Assembly: GCF_026015985.1 (NCBI RefSeq)
Contig: NZ_CP110389.1
Span: forward strand, 3,566,001-3,630,000
Reading direction: 5' to 3'
Origin: Rhodopseudomonas sp. P2A-2r
GTDB lineage: Bacteria; Pseudomonadota; Alphaproteobacteria; Rhizobiales; Xanthobacteraceae
Length of the DNA stretch: 64,000 nt
This document shows positions 28,101 to 37,528 of the stretch, in pieces; positions within the stretch are counted from its first letter, which is position 1, and every line of letters starts with the position of its first letter. The notes beneath the pieces were generated by a model, which worked only from the letters and a program-made list of their open reading frames with translations, was not told where the DNA came from and did not search any database. Made by a program: the position numbers and the translations under genes.

Positions 28101-30374
28101 ACGACGCTGAAGCTGCCGGTCAAGCTGGGCGGGCTCAATCCCGGCGAGGACGCCAAGATCGTGGTGGCCGCCGTCGATGTCGGCATTCTCAACCTCACCA
28201 ATTACAAGCCGCCGGCGCCGGACGACTACTATCTTGGCCAGCGCCGCATGACCTCGGAGATCCGCGACATCTACGGGCAGCTGATCGACGGCATGCAGGG
28301 TACCCGCGGCCAGCTCAGGACCGGCGGCGACTCCGCCGGCGCCGAATTGCAGGGCTCGCCGCCCACGCAAAAGCCGCTGGCGCTGTATTCGGGAATCGTC
28401 ACCGTGGCCGCCGACGGCACCGCCGAGATCGTGTTCGAGATCCCGGAATTCGCCGGCACCGCCCGCGTGATGGCGGTGGCCTGGACCGCCACAAAACTCG
28501 GCCGCGCCACCACTGACGTAATCGTCAGGGATCCCGTGGTGCTGACCGCGACGCTGCCGCGCTTTCTGCTGTCCGGCGACAAGGGCACCATGAGCATGGA
28601 CCTCGACAATGTCGAAGGCGCGCCGGGCGATTACACCATCAACGTCAAGACCACCGGCCCGCTGAAGGTCACCGGCAATCCCGCCACCACCGTCAGGCTG
28701 GCGGCCGAGCAGCGCAGCTCCATGGCGCTGGCGCTGGATGCCAATGGCGGCGCCGGCACCGCGCAGCTCGATGTCGATATCAAGGGACCGAATGGCATCA
28801 CTTTGGCGCGGCACTACATGCTCGACGTCAAGGCCGCGACCCAGATCCTAGCGCGGCGTTCGATCCGCACCCTAGCCAAGGGCGAGAGCCTGACGCTGAC
28901 CTCGGATATGTTCTCCGACCTGGTGCCGGGCACCGGCGGCGTGTCGCTGTCGGCGTCGTTCTCCACCGCGCTCGACGCCGCCACCATCCTGAAGGCGCTC
29001 GACCGCTATCCCTATGGCTGCTCGGAACAGATCACCAGCCGGGCGATGCCGCTGCTTTATGTCAACGATCTCGCCGCCGGCGCGTATCTGGCGATGGACA
29101 CCGGCATCGACCAGCGCATCAAGGACTCCATCGACCGGCTGCTGGCAAGGCAGGGCTCCAACGGCTCGTTCGGCCTGTGGTCGGCCGGCGGCGACGATTC
29201 CTGGCTCGACGCCTATGTCACGGACTTCCTGACCCGCGCCCGCGAAAAGGGTTTTAAGGTGCCGGACGTGCTGTTCCGCAGCGCACTCGACCGGATCAGG
29301 AACTCGGTGGTCAACGCCGAGGAGCCGGAGAAGGACGGCGGCCGTGATCTCGCTTACGGCCTCTATGTGCTGGCCAAGAACGGCACCGCGCCGATCGGCG
29401 ACCTGCGCTATCTCGCCGACACCAAGCTGGACAAGCTGGCGACTCTGATCGCCAAGTCCCAGCTCGCCGCCGCGCTGGCGCTGGTCGGCGACCGCGCCCG
29501 AGCCGAGCGGGTCTATGCCGCAGCGGTCGACAGCCTCGCGCCAAAGCCGGTGATCCAGTTCGGCCGCGTCGACTACGGTTCGGCGCTGCGCGATGCCGCG
29601 GCATTGGTGTCACTGGCCAGTGAAGGCAACGCACCCAAGGCGACGCTGACCCAGGCGGTGCAGCGCGTCGAGGCCGCCCGTGGTCTCACGCCCTACACCT
29701 CGACCCAGGAGAACGCCTGGCTGGTTCTGGCATCGCGGGCGCTGGCCAAGGAGGCCAACACGCTGTCGCTGGACGTCAACGGCGCCCCCATCAAGACGGC
29801 TCTGTACCGCAGCTACAAGGCGGCGGAGATGGCGGGCCAGCCGATCAAGATCACCAATACCGGCGACGTGCCGGTGCAGGCGGTGATCTCAGTCACCGGC
29901 GCGCCGGTCACGCCGGAGCCGGCGGCATCCAACGGCTTCAAGATCGAGCGCAGCTATTTTACGCTCGACGGCAAGCCTGCCGATGTGACCAAGGCGAAGC
30001 AGAACGACCGCTTTGCCGTGGTGCTGAAGATCACCGAAGCCAAGCCGGAATACGGCCACATCATGGTGGCCGACTATCTGCCGGCTGGCCTGGAGATCGA
30101 CAATCCGCATCTGGTATCGTCCGGCGACACCGGCACGCTGGACTGGATCGAGGACGGCGAGGAGCCCGAACATACCGAGTTCCGCGACGACCGTTTCACC
30201 GCAGCCATCGACCGCAAGAGCGATGACAAGGCGGTGTTCACGGTGGCCTACGTGGTGCGCGCGGTATCGCCGGGCAAGTATGTGCTGCCGCAGGCCTACG
30301 TCGAGGACATGTACAATCCCTCGCGCTACGGCCGCACCGGCACCGGCTCTGTCGAAGTGACGAAGGCGAAATGA
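25152..30374 (+). CDS. Bacterial alpha-2-macroglobulin family protein with thioester motif
   Basis: 1740 aa. A Sec signal peptide (MIGLVRAVTFCAALAFGLVS, cleavage near SASAADK) is without a lipobox, so this homologue is probably soluble in the periplasm rather than lipid-anchored as in E. coli YfhM. MG-type beta domains occupy most of the protein (for example YAERGVYRSGETVYLTALLR near residue 518). The thioester CSEQ is at residues 1290-1293, followed by the alpha-helical thioester domain (NGSFGLWSAGGDDSWLDAYV) and a receptor-binding-like end. Such proteins trap proteases and guard the cell wall, working with PBP1C. The next gene, pbpC, overlaps by 4 nt. The start at 25152 is preceded by GGGAG and begins the signal peptide. 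Confidence 0.92.
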   Translation: MIGLVRAVTFCAALAFGLVSASAADKAFRRDDLQDSAIKLEAQIKSEAGPVSKSAATLRSDADAAFRRSDYRAGLTTLGQIVAIAPEDSANWLRLAKTIFQIRPATSSETTFLLERASTAAYIAYQRAGNAGEEAEALAALGRAMSERKLWRPALDTLRLSLELREVADVRGQYEKLRDDHGFRLLDYTVDSDSASPRACFQFSEDLAKRVDFAPFLALAGSDKPALTSEEKQLCVEGLKHGERYNINLRAGLPSTVKETLPKSAEFNIYVRDRKPFVRFTGRAYVLPRTGQQGIPLVSVNTQAVSVQVFRIGDRNLIGTVIDSDFQKTLSKYQLDSLGSERGVKVWSGDLVTGSTLNADVTTAFPVDQAIGELQPGVYVMTAVAKGPGSGKDDDDGSLATQWFIVSDLGLTAFSGNDGIHVFVNSLASTDPVGKAEVRLLARNNEILATRKADDAGHVLFEAGLARGEGGLAPALLTVTGDKGDYAFLSLKTDAFDLSDRGVSGRAVPAGADAFVYAERGVYRSGETVYLTALLRDGQGNAVTGGPLTMVIERPDGVEFRRVVLQDQGAGGRSLTLPLNSAVPTGTWRARVFTDPKAAAVGETTFMVEDYVPDRIEFDISSKDKQIKAEAPVELKVEGRFLYGAPASGLQLEGDLLVAPAAARPGFAGYQFGVADEETTSNERTPIEDLPEADANGVATFPVSLPKPPSSTRPQEAQIFIRVTETGGRAVERKLVLPVAPATALIGVKPLFADKNVAEGDKAEFDVVFVSPDGKPLARNGLRYELLKMESRYQWYRQNSSWEYEPVKSTKRVADGDLTIAADKPARVSLAPQPGRYRLDVKSTEADGPLTSVQFDVGWYSDGSADTPDLLETSIDKPEYVSGDTMTVSVNSRSAGRLTVNVLGDRLLTTQTVQVKEGASQVKIPVGKDWGTGAYVVATLRRPLDTAAKRMPGRAIGVKWFGIDKKARTLDVALSPPALIRPSTTLKLPVKLGGLNPGEDAKIVVAAVDVGILNLTNYKPPAPDDYYLGQRRMTSEIRDIYGQLIDGMQGTRGQLRTGGDSAGAELQGSPPTQKPLALYSGIVTVAADGTAEIVFEIPEFAGTARVMAVAWTATKLGRATTDVIVRDPVVLTATLPRFLLSGDKGTMSMDLDNVEGAPGDYTINVKTTGPLKVTGNPATTVRLAAEQRSSMALALDANGGAGTAQLDVDIKGPNGITLARHYMLDVKAATQILARRSIRTLAKGESLTLTSDMFSDLVPGTGGVSLSASFSTALDAATILKALDRYPYGCSEQITSRAMPLLYVNDLAAGAYLAMDTGIDQRIKDSIDRLLARQGSNGSFGLWSAGGDDSWLDAYVTDFLTRAREKGFKVPDVLFRSALDRIRNSVVNAEEPEKDGGRDLAYGLYVLAKNGTAPIGDLRYLADTKLDKLATLIAKSQLAAALALVGDRARAERVYAAAVDSLAPKPVIQFGRVDYGSALRDAAALVSLASEGNAPKATLTQAVQRVEAARGLTPYTSTQENAWLVLASRALAKEANTLSLDVNGAPIKTALYRSYKAAEMAGQPIKITNTGDVPVQAVISVTGAPVTPEPAASNGFKIERSYFTLDGKPADVTKAKQNDRFAVVLKITEAKPEYGHIMVADYLPAGLEIDNPHLVSSGDTGTLDWIEDGEEPEHTEFRDDRFTAAIDRKSDDKAVFTVAYVVRAVSPGKYVLPQAYVEDMYNPSRYGRTGTGSVEVTKAK

Positions 30375-32574
30375 GCGAAGTGCCAGCCACGACTCTGGTG
30401 TCATCCCCGGGCTTGACCCGGGGATCCACGCCTTCTGGTGACGATGACGATGTCGTGGATGGCCGGGTCAAGCCCGGCCATGACTTGGGGAAAGCGTGGC
30501 GCATTGCTCGACGCTCATTCGTTGTGGTCGCTACTGTCTTCGTCCTCAGTGGCGCAGCGATAGCCGCCTGGGTCTACTCCCTCGGCCCGCTGCCGCTGGA
30601 ACAAGCAAAGCAGGTCTCCACCACCGTGGTCGACCGCAACGGAAAACTGCTGCGCGCCTATGCCATGGCCGACGGTCGGTGGCGGTTGCCGGTGGTCGCA
30701 CAAACGTCCGTCGATCCCGGCTATCTCAACCTGCTGCTGGCCTATGAGGACAAGCGCTTCCGCGCGCATGCGGGCGTCGACCCGCTGGCGCTGGGACGCG
30801 CGGCGTTTCAGTTATTCACCCGCGGCCGCATCGTTTCCGGCGGCTCCACCATCACCATGCAGCTGGCGCGGTTGCTCGAACCGCGGCAGCAGCGCTCGGT
30901 CGGCGCCAAGATCCGCCAGGCGGTGCGCGCTCTGCAGCTCGAGCGGCGCTTGAGCAAGGACGAGATCCTTGACCTGTATCTCGAACTGGCGCCGTTCGGC
31001 GGCAACCTCGAAGGCATCCGCGCCGCGTCGCTGGCCTATTTCGGCAAGGAGCCGAAACGCCTGACGCTGGCTGAATCGGCGCTGCTGGTGGCGCTACCGC
31101 AGTCGCCGGAGACGCGAAGGCTGGATCGCCATCCCGGCACTGCACGGCTGGCGCGCGACCGCGTGCTCGACCGCATGGTCCATGAAGGCAAGGTCTCGCT
31201 TGATGACGCAGCGCAGGCGAAAGCCGTGCCGGTGCCGCGGCTGCGCAAGCCGATGCCGATCCTGGCGCCGCATTCCGCCGATCAGGCGACGTCGCTGGTC
31301 AAGGACACGCCGCAGATCCGGCTGACGCTGGACGCCGGCATCCAGAAGACACTTGAATCTTTGGCCCGCGACCGCGCCGCGGCGCTGGGGCCCAATCTGT
31401 CGATCGGGATCATCGCCGTCGACAACGAGAGCGGCGACGTGCTCGCGCATGTCGGCTCGCCCGATTACTTCGACGACCGCAGGGCCGGACAGGTGGACAT
31501 GACCCGCGCGGTGCGCTCGCCCGGTTCGACGCTGAAGCCGTTCATCTACGGCCTCGCCTTCGAGGACGGCTTCGTTCACCCGGACAGTCTGATCGACGAC
31601 CGCCCGATCCGCTACGGCTCCTATGCGCCGGAGAACTTCGACATGACGTTCCAGGGCACGGTGCCGGTGCGCAAGGCGCTGCAATTGTCGCTCAACGTAC
31701 CGGCCATCGCGCTGCTCGACCGCGTCGGCGCCTCCCGGCTGTCATCTCGGCTGAAGCAAGCCGGCGCCCGGCTGGTGCTGCCGAAGGACGAGGCGCCGGG
31801 CCTCGCCATGGGCTTGGGCGGCGTCGGCGTGACGTTGCAGGATCTGGCGCAGCTCTATGCCGGCATGGCGCGCCAGGGCAGTGCGCGACCGCTGCGCGAG
31901 ATCATGCAGGCCAATGGCGGCGACGACCGCGAGACGCTGCGATTGATGGATCCGGTGGCCGCCTGGCAGGTCGGCACCGTGCTGCTGGGTACGCCGCCGC
32001 CGGACAATGCCGCCCATAACCGGATCGCCTTCAAGACCGGCACCAGCTACGGCTATCGCGATGCTTGGTCGGTGGGCTTTGACGGGCGGATGACCATCGG
32101 CGTCTGGGTCGGGCGCCCCGATGGCGCGCCGGTCCCCGGACTGGTCGGCCGTACTGCGGCGGCACCGATCCTGTTCGATGCCTTCGCGCGCACCGGCAAG
32201 CTGCCGGCCCCCTTGCCCAGGGCGCCAAAGGGGACCCTGGTGAGCAGCAACGCCAAATTGCCGCTGCCGCTGCGGCGGTTTCGGCCGCTGGGCGAGTTGA
32301 TCCAGACCGGCACCGAGCAGGCCCTGCACATCCAGTTTCCGCTGAACGGCTCGCGGATCGACGCTGCCGGTATCGCCGAAGGCACGTTTTCGGCGCTGCC
32401 GGTCAAGGTCGCCGGCGGGGTACTGCCCTGACGATGCTGGTCAACGGCGTGGCGGTGGGTGAGATCGACGGACGGCGGCAGCGGCTGGTCGACCCGCCGG
32501 GGCCCGGCTTCGTCCGGCTGACCGTTCAGGACGCTGCGGGCGCCGCGGACACAGTTGTGGTCAGAATTCAATAA
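30371..32574 (+). CDS. pbpC: Penicillin-binding protein 1C, with C-terminal frameshift
   Basis: Bifunctional peptidoglycan synthase of about 734 aa after correction. The N-terminal tail (residues about 10-38) is encoded by a palindromic repeat. A membrane anchor follows (SFVVVATVFVLSGAAIAAWV), then GT51 glycosyltransferase (YEDKRFRAHAGVDPLALGRA, GGSTITMQLARLL, LELAPFGGNLEGIRAASLAY) and transpeptidase motifs SPGSTLKPF (SxxK), SLN and KTGTSYGYRDAW (KTG). As printed the frame stops at 32431. One extra C in CCC at 32427-32429 continues it into TMLVNGVAVGEIDGRRQRLV and FVRLTVQDAAGAADTVVVRI, the expected C-terminal PBP1C domain, ending TAA at 32574. ATG 30371 overlaps the macroglobulin stop, fitting the usual yfhM-pbpC pairing. 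Confidence 0.9.
30400..30484. repeat. Palindromic repeat embedded in frame in pbpC
   Basis: 85 bp with arms GTCATCCCCGGGCTTGACCC and GGGTCAAGCCCGGCCATGAC (the latter at 30465-30484), the classic dispersed element of bradyrhizobia. Here it is translated as part of the cytoplasmic tail of PBP1C, encoding PGLTRGSTPSG and GRVKPGHD. Normally such elements lie between genes. Confidence 0.8.
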
Positions 32575-32624
32575 GCGCAAGCTAACTGGTTGTCCGGCCG
32601 ACTGTTTCAGCGTATGCGACAGCG

Positions 32625-34366
32625 ATGGCCGAGACCTATGCAAGACCCCGATTTGGAGCACCGCGCGAGCCGAAAACCCGGGTCAATCCGGGCAGCGGAC
32701 TGGTGCGGGTACTGGACTATGTGTCCTCCGGCCATGCCCGGGCGGTCGCGTTTCTGGCGATCTGCGGCCTGCTGTTCTTTTTGCCCGGTTTCTTCAATAT
32801 TCCCCCATCGACCGCGACGAGGCCCGCTTCGCGCAGGCCACCAAGCAGATGGTCGAGACCGGCGATTTCGTCGATATCCGGTTCCAGGACGAGGTGCGCT
32901 ACAAGAAGCCGGTCGGTATCTACTGGCTGCAGTCCGCCGTGGTCGAGACGGCCACCAAGCTCGGCCTCCCGCGCGCCGACGTCCGCATCTGGCTGTACCG
33001 CGTTCCGTCGCTCATCGGCGCCATCGGCGCCGTGCTTCTGACCTACTGGACCGCGCTGGCCTTCGTCACGCAACGCGGTGCCGTGCTGGCCGGGCTGGTC
33101 ATGTGCAGTTCGGTGCTGCTGGGCGTCGAGGCGCGGCTGGCCAAGACCGATGCCATGCTGCTGCTGACCGTGGTTGCCGTGATGGGCGCGCTGGCGCGGG
33201 TCTATCTGCCCTGGCAGCGCGGCGAGGAGCCCGCGCGCAAGTCATGGAGCGAGCCGGCGATCTTCTGGACTGCTCTGGCGGTGGGGATCCTGATCAAGGG
33301 GCCGCTGATTCTGATGTTCGTCGGCCTGACCGTCGTGACCCTGGCGATCCTCGACCGCTCCGCCGCATGGCTGTGGCGGCTACGGATCGGCTGGGGCGTG
33401 GTGTGGCTGCTGCTGCTGGTGCTGCCGTGGTTCATCGCCATTTACCTGAAGTCCGGCGAGGCGTTCTTTTCGAATTCGCTCGGCGGCGACATGCTGAGCA
33501 AGCTGGCGGCGCAGGAATCCCACGGCGCTCCGCCCGGCGCCTATTTCCTGCTGTTCTGGGTGACGTTCTGGCCCGGCGCGCCGCTGGCCGGTATGGCCGC
33601 GCCGGCGATCTGGCGCGCGCGACGCGAGCCCGGCGCGCAGTACCTGCTGGCCTGGCTGATACCCTCGTGGATCGTGTTCGAAGTGGTGATGACGAAGCTG
33701 CCGCATTATGTGCTGCCGCTGTACCCGGCGATCGCCATCCTGATCGTTGGCGCGCTGGAGCGCCGCGTGCTGTCGCGGTCGTGGCTGGCCAAGGGCGCGG
33801 CGTGGTGGTTCACGATTCCGGTCCTGACGGCGGTGTTCGTGCTGATCGGCGCCATCATGGTGGTTCGCCATCCAGTGTTCCTGGCCTGGCCGTTCGCCGG
33901 CGCCGCTTTGTGCTTCGGGCTGCTGGCGTGGTGGATGTATGACGACAACCATGCCGAGCGCTCTTTGCTCAATGCGGTGGTCGCCGCACTGTTCATGAGC
34001 GCGTCGTTCTACGGCATCGTGATGCCGGCGATGAAGCCGCTGTTCCCCAGCCAGGAAATCGCGCGGGCGCTGCGCAACGTGGTCTGCGTGGGACCGCGGG
34101 CCGCCGCGGCCGGCTATCATGAGCCCAGCCTGGTCTTCATGAACGGGACATCGACGCTTCTGACCGACGGCTCCGGCGCGGCGGATTTCCTCGGCCAGGG
34201 CAGCTGCCGGTTCGCGCTGGTGGAAGCGCGCTCGGAACGCGGCTTCGCGCAGCGCGCCGAGGCGATCGGGCTGCGCTACAATATGGCGACCCGTATCGAA
34301 GGCTACAATTTCTCCCAGGGCAGGGCGATCTCGATTGCCATTTTCCGGTCCGAGGGCACCGAATAG
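32625..34366 (+). CDS. ArnT/PMT-family lipid-linked sugar transferase (frameshifted)
   Basis: About 580 aa after correction. The N-terminus from ATG 32625 gives HARAVAFLAICGLLFFLPGF then FNIPP. The other frame continues IDRDEARFAQATKQMVETGD, FVDIRFQDEVRYKKPVGIYW and about ten further membrane helices, including KSWSEPAIFWTALAVGILIK and GAYFLLFWVTFWPGAPLAGM. The D-R-D-E-A-R block in the first periplasmic loop, with the pair of acidic residues used in catalysis, marks the GT-C ArnT/RgtA family, which moves sugars from polyprenyl phosphate to lipid A or LPS core. Restoring a sixth C in the C5 run at 32803-32807 gives IPPIDRDEAR. The stop lies 1 nt before the next gene. Confidence 0.87.
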
Positions 34367-34367
34367 G

Positions 34368-36026
34368 ATGTCGACCGGCCCAGCATTGACGCCTGCGAAC
34401 GGTTATTTCACGACGCTCTTCGCCTTCGTAGGGTCGTCGCTTGCGCGACTGGTGCGTGCGCCGTCGCATTCGCGTCGGGCAGAGGCCGGCAGGCGCTGGG
34501 CCCGCCGCTCGCTGGCGCTGACTGCCTTGGTCGCCGTGGCCATTGTCATGCTGATGGTCGGACTGGACGCGATCGAGATCGGCCTGATGCCGCCGCGGGG
34601 CACCGCAAGCCTTTGGCCGGTCCGCATTCTGACCGACTTCGGCAAATCGACTTATCTTCTATGGGCGCTCGCGGCGCTGCTCGTTCTGGTGGCCATGCTC
34701 GCACCGCGGCTTCGCGGGCATGGGCGGGCGGTGCTCATCGCCTGCGGGACCCGCCTCGCATTCGTGTTTTTCGCCGTACTGCTGCCGGTCCTGGCCGGCG
34801 AGGTCATCAAGGGGATCGTCGGCCGTGGCCGGCCGTTCGTCGGCGGCGTTGCCAATCCCTTCAACTACTCGCTGTTTGCCTGGAGCGAGAGCTATGCCAG
34901 TCTTCCGTCCGGCCACGCCATCGCAAGCGCGGCACTGGCATTTGCGGTCTCTGCTGTGTGGCCTCGGGCGCGGCCGGTGATGATCGTTTATGTCATCGCC
35001 ATCTGCGTCAGCCGTCTGGTGCTGCTGGCACACCATCCGAGCGACGTGGTCGCCGGTGCCCTGGTCGGCGTGGTTGGCGCGATGTTCGTTCGCTACTGGT
35101 TCGCTGCCCGCCATCTGGCCTTCACCATTCGCGCCGACGGCACCATCGATCCGCTCGCCGGCCCCTCGCCAGAGCACCTCAAAGGGTTGCCCGCGGGGCA
35201 TTCGCCCCATAAGAAGCGGACGCTGCAGGCTGAGCCCGCGGCCCGGGTTCCCGTTGGACCGCCTCAAACCTTGAGCCTCGATTTGTCGTTTTCCGAGACT
35301 TCCACCGTTGATGTTTCGATCGTTGTGCCGGTGCGCAACGAGGCGGACAACGTCGCGCCTCTGATCGCCGAGATCACCGCCGCGCTGGATGGCCGCTGGC
35401 CCTACGAGATCATCTACATCAACGACGGCTCCACAGACGCGACCCCGCAGCGCCTCGCCGATCTGATGAAGCAGCGTCCGAATCTCCGCCGCCTCGATCA
35501 CGCAAAATCCTCGGGTCAGTCGGCGGCGGTGCGGAGCAGGGTGCGCGCCGCACGCGGTGTCGTGGTCGCGACCCTCGACGGCGACGGCCAGAATAATCCG
35601 GCCTTCCTGCCCGACCTGATCGCTGCCGTAGTGAATGGCAACGGTCGTGTCGGCCTTGCCGCCGGGCAGCGCGTCGGCCGCAAGGATACAGGCTTCAAGA
35701 AGATGCAGTCGCGTATCGCCAATGCGGTGCGTAACGCGATCCTGAAAGATGGCACGCGCGATACCGGATGCGGCCTGAAGTGCTTTCGCCGAGATGTATT
35801 TCTGTCGCTGCCGTATTTCGACGGGCTGCATCGCTTCCTCCCGGCGCTGGTGCGCCGCGAAGGTTTTGATATCGCCTATGTCGATGTCACCGACCGCCCG
35901 CGCCATTCGGGCGTCTCCAACTACGGCTTCTTCGACCGGCTGTGGATCGGCATCATGGATCTGGCCGGCGTCTGGTGGCTGATCCGCCGCAAGCGCGCGA
36001 CGCCGGTCGCAACCGAGTTCAAATAA
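34368..36026 (+). CDS. PAP2 phosphatase fused to family 2 glycosyltransferase
   Basis: 552 aa as one frame. Residues about 45-250 form a membrane PAP2 phosphatase: KGIVGRGRPF (K-x6-R-P), SLPSGHAIASAALAF and SRLVLLAHHPSDVVAGALVG supply the three phosphatase motifs. From about residue 315 a DPM1/ArnC-like GT2 domain begins: VDVSIVVPVRNEADNVAPLI, YEIIYINDGSTDATPQRLAD, VVATLDGDGQNNPAFLPDLI and RDTGCGLKCFRRDVF, with no C-terminal membrane helix. Related genomes as I recall them carry these as two genes. Adding one base in AAAGGG at 35181-35186 would end the phosphatase at a TAA at 35212 (HLKRVARGAFAP), so the fusion may be artificial. Likely jobs: making polyprenyl-phosphate sugar for the transferase upstream and dephosphorylating a lipid. 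Confidence 0.82.
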   Translation: MSTGPALTPANGYFTTLFAFVGSSLARLVRAPSHSRRAEAGRRWARRSLALTALVAVAIVMLMVGLDAIEIGLMPPRGTASLWPVRILTDFGKSTYLLWALAALLVLVAMLAPRLRGHGRAVLIACGTRLAFVFFAVLLPVLAGEVIKGIVGRGRPFVGGVANPFNYSLFAWSESYASLPSGHAIASAALAFAVSAVWPRARPVMIVYVIAICVSRLVLLAHHPSDVVAGALVGVVGAMFVRYWFAARHLAFTIRADGTIDPLAGPSPEHLKGLPAGHSPHKKRTLQAEPAARVPVGPPQTLSLDLSFSETSTVDVSIVVPVRNEADNVAPLIAEITAALDGRWPYEIIYINDGSTDATPQRLADLMKQRPNLRRLDHAKSSGQSAAVRSRVRAARGVVVATLDGDGQNNPAFLPDLIAAVVNGNGRVGLAAGQRVGRKDTGFKKMQSRIANAVRNAILKDGTRDTGCGLKCFRRDVFLSLPYFDGLHRFLPALVRREGFDIAYVDVTDRPRHSGVSNYGFFDRLWIGIMDLAGVWWLIRRKRATPVATEFK

Positions 36027-36364
36027 TGCTCATTCACTATGGCCAGACGCTGGGCGACTATCTTTACGACGTGTTCGTCGCCAAGTTCGATTTCTGGCTC
36101 GCCTTCGGTTTGGTTGCGCAGCTCTTGTTCACCGCGCGCTTTCTGGTGCAGTGGATTTCCAGCGAGCGCGCCGGACAGAGCGTCGTGCCGATGGCATTCT
36201 GGTTCTTCTCGATGGCCGGCGGATTGATGACCCTGGTCTATGGCATCGCCAAGCGCGAGCCGGTGATCATCCTCGGTCAGGCCTTTGCCACGGTGATCTA
36301 CGTTCGCAACATCATGCTGATCATCAAGAACCACGCCAGCGGATCGAAGACGCTGGACAACTGA
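36026..36364 (+). CDS. Lipid A biosynthesis N-terminal domain (LAB_N) membrane protein
   Basis: 112 aa with three to four helices. FDFWLAFGLVAQLLFTARFL, VQWISSERAGQSVVPMAFWF, FSMAGGLMTLVYGIAKREPV and IILGQAFATVIYVRNIMLII are the signature of the LAB_N domain, found alone next to ArnC-like glycosyltransferases or fused to LpxB. The Q-W-x-x-S-E and W-x-x-S-x-x-G-G patterns resemble PQ-loop-type carriers, so a role in handling or flipping polyprenyl-phosphate sugar is plausible. The ATG overlaps the stop of the preceding gene (TAATG), which ties it to the same operon. Confidence 0.9.
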   Translation: MLIHYGQTLGDYLYDVFVAKFDFWLAFGLVAQLLFTARFLVQWISSERAGQSVVPMAFWFFSMAGGLMTLVYGIAKREPVIILGQAFATVIYVRNIMLIIKNHASGSKTLDN

Positions 36365-36388
36365 GCAAGCCGCCGGGCTGGCTGCTTC

Positions 36389-37528
36389 TCACGGTTGAGC
36401 TACGCTGCTCCACCATTGCTGCACAACTTCAGGACTCGTCAGCTGCGTCGTCGCGGCGGCGTCGAGCTGCATCTTGCGATACTGGCTGGCGGTGACACCG
36501 AAGCGGGCACGAAAACTGCGGCTGAAGTGGGCTTCGCTGTTGAACCCCAGATCGGCCGACAGGCGCGACAGGCGTCGCGTCTCGAGCGGGTCGCTGAGGG
36601 CAGCCTGTACAGCGAGCAACCGCCGTTCCTGGACGTAACGCATGATTCCGCCACGGCTCGCAAAAAACCGGTAGAGCGAGGCACGCGACACATCGAGCTT
36701 CAAAGCCAGCCAGTCCGGCGACAGTTCGGGCAGGGCGAGATTGTCGCGGATGGCCGCCTCCGTCAGCGCCAGCACGTTCTCGTCGGTATCGCGCTGTTCG
36801 ACGAAGGAGTCGTCGGGGGCCGGGGCGAGCAGACGTTTGAGAAACGCGACCGTATCCGCCACTGTCGCTTCGATGTCGCTGTCGTTCAACTGAGCGCTGC
36901 GTTCCAGTAGCGACTGCATATGCGCCGCCAGCAGGTCATTCCTGAATGTGTCCAGTCGCGGCTTGAGATCGTCCAGCGCAAGATCGCCAAGCAGCTTGCG
37001 CGGAACGATGAGCGTGACCGTGCTGGACGCGAATGCCCGCGTGTCCACGGGATGAGCCAAGTCGATCAGGGCTACCTTGCCCGGTCCGATCGTGGTTTTC
37101 TGTCCGGTCACATGGCCGTTGAACCCGCCGCTGACGTAGAGGTGCAGCAGCAAATGATCCGGCGTGGCACGAATGCGCTGCTCGTCCCGCACGAAGTCCT
37201 GCGCGTTGAACGCCACCTTGGCGATAATGATGTCGCCGATAATGACGCCGTAGGCTGACCCTGTGGGGGTCTTTTTGGTCGGCCCGCAGGCGCGAGGCTC
37301 GAACAGCGGCGATATCACCGCGCTCCAGGTCTCGAAAGCATTCGGCGTATCGAGACCCGTTGTCACATAATAGAGCCGGGGAAGATTTGACGTGGCTGAC
37401 CGGGGTTCGCTGCCCGAAGCTGCGACGCCAGGCTTCGGCACGACGGGGGACAATTCGGACAAATTCACACAAGTTCCCCATCTAGACGCACTCGCGGCAA
37501 ATTTGGACGACATGGCCGGCGCGGTCAT
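36389..37528 (-). CDS. AraC-family transcriptional regulator
   Basis: 379 aa. The N-terminal part has a cupin-like sensor of the AraC-binding-like type (HLLLHLYVSGGFNGHVTGQK, IGPGKVALIDLAHPVDTRAF). The C-terminal 100 residues have two helix-turn-helix units: LSPDWLALKLDVSRASLYRF (first) and ETRRLSRLSADLGFNSEAHF with SRSFRARFGVTASQYRK (second). The motif F-G-V-T-x-S-x-Y-R is the AraC/XylS hallmark. The effector is unknown. The gene is divergent from the autotransporter 390 nt away and may regulate it, though no operator is recognised. The start could also be the ATG at 37513. Confidence 0.88.
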   Translation of the reverse strand: MTAPAMSSKFAASASRWGTCVNLSELSPVVPKPGVAASGSEPRSATSNLPRLYYVTTGLDTPNAFETWSAVISPLFEPRACGPTKKTPTGSAYGVIIGDIIIAKVAFNAQDFVRDEQRIRATPDHLLLHLYVSGGFNGHVTGQKTTIGPGKVALIDLAHPVDTRAFASSTVTLIVPRKLLGDLALDDLKPRLDTFRNDLLAAHMQSLLERSAQLNDSDIEATVADTVAFLKRLLAPAPDDSFVEQRDTDENVLALTEAAIRDNLALPELSPDWLALKLDVSRASLYRFFASRGGIMRYVQERRLLAVQAALSDPLETRRLSRLSADLGFNSEAHFSRSFRARFGVTASQYRKMQLDAAATTQLTSPEVVQQWWSSVAQP

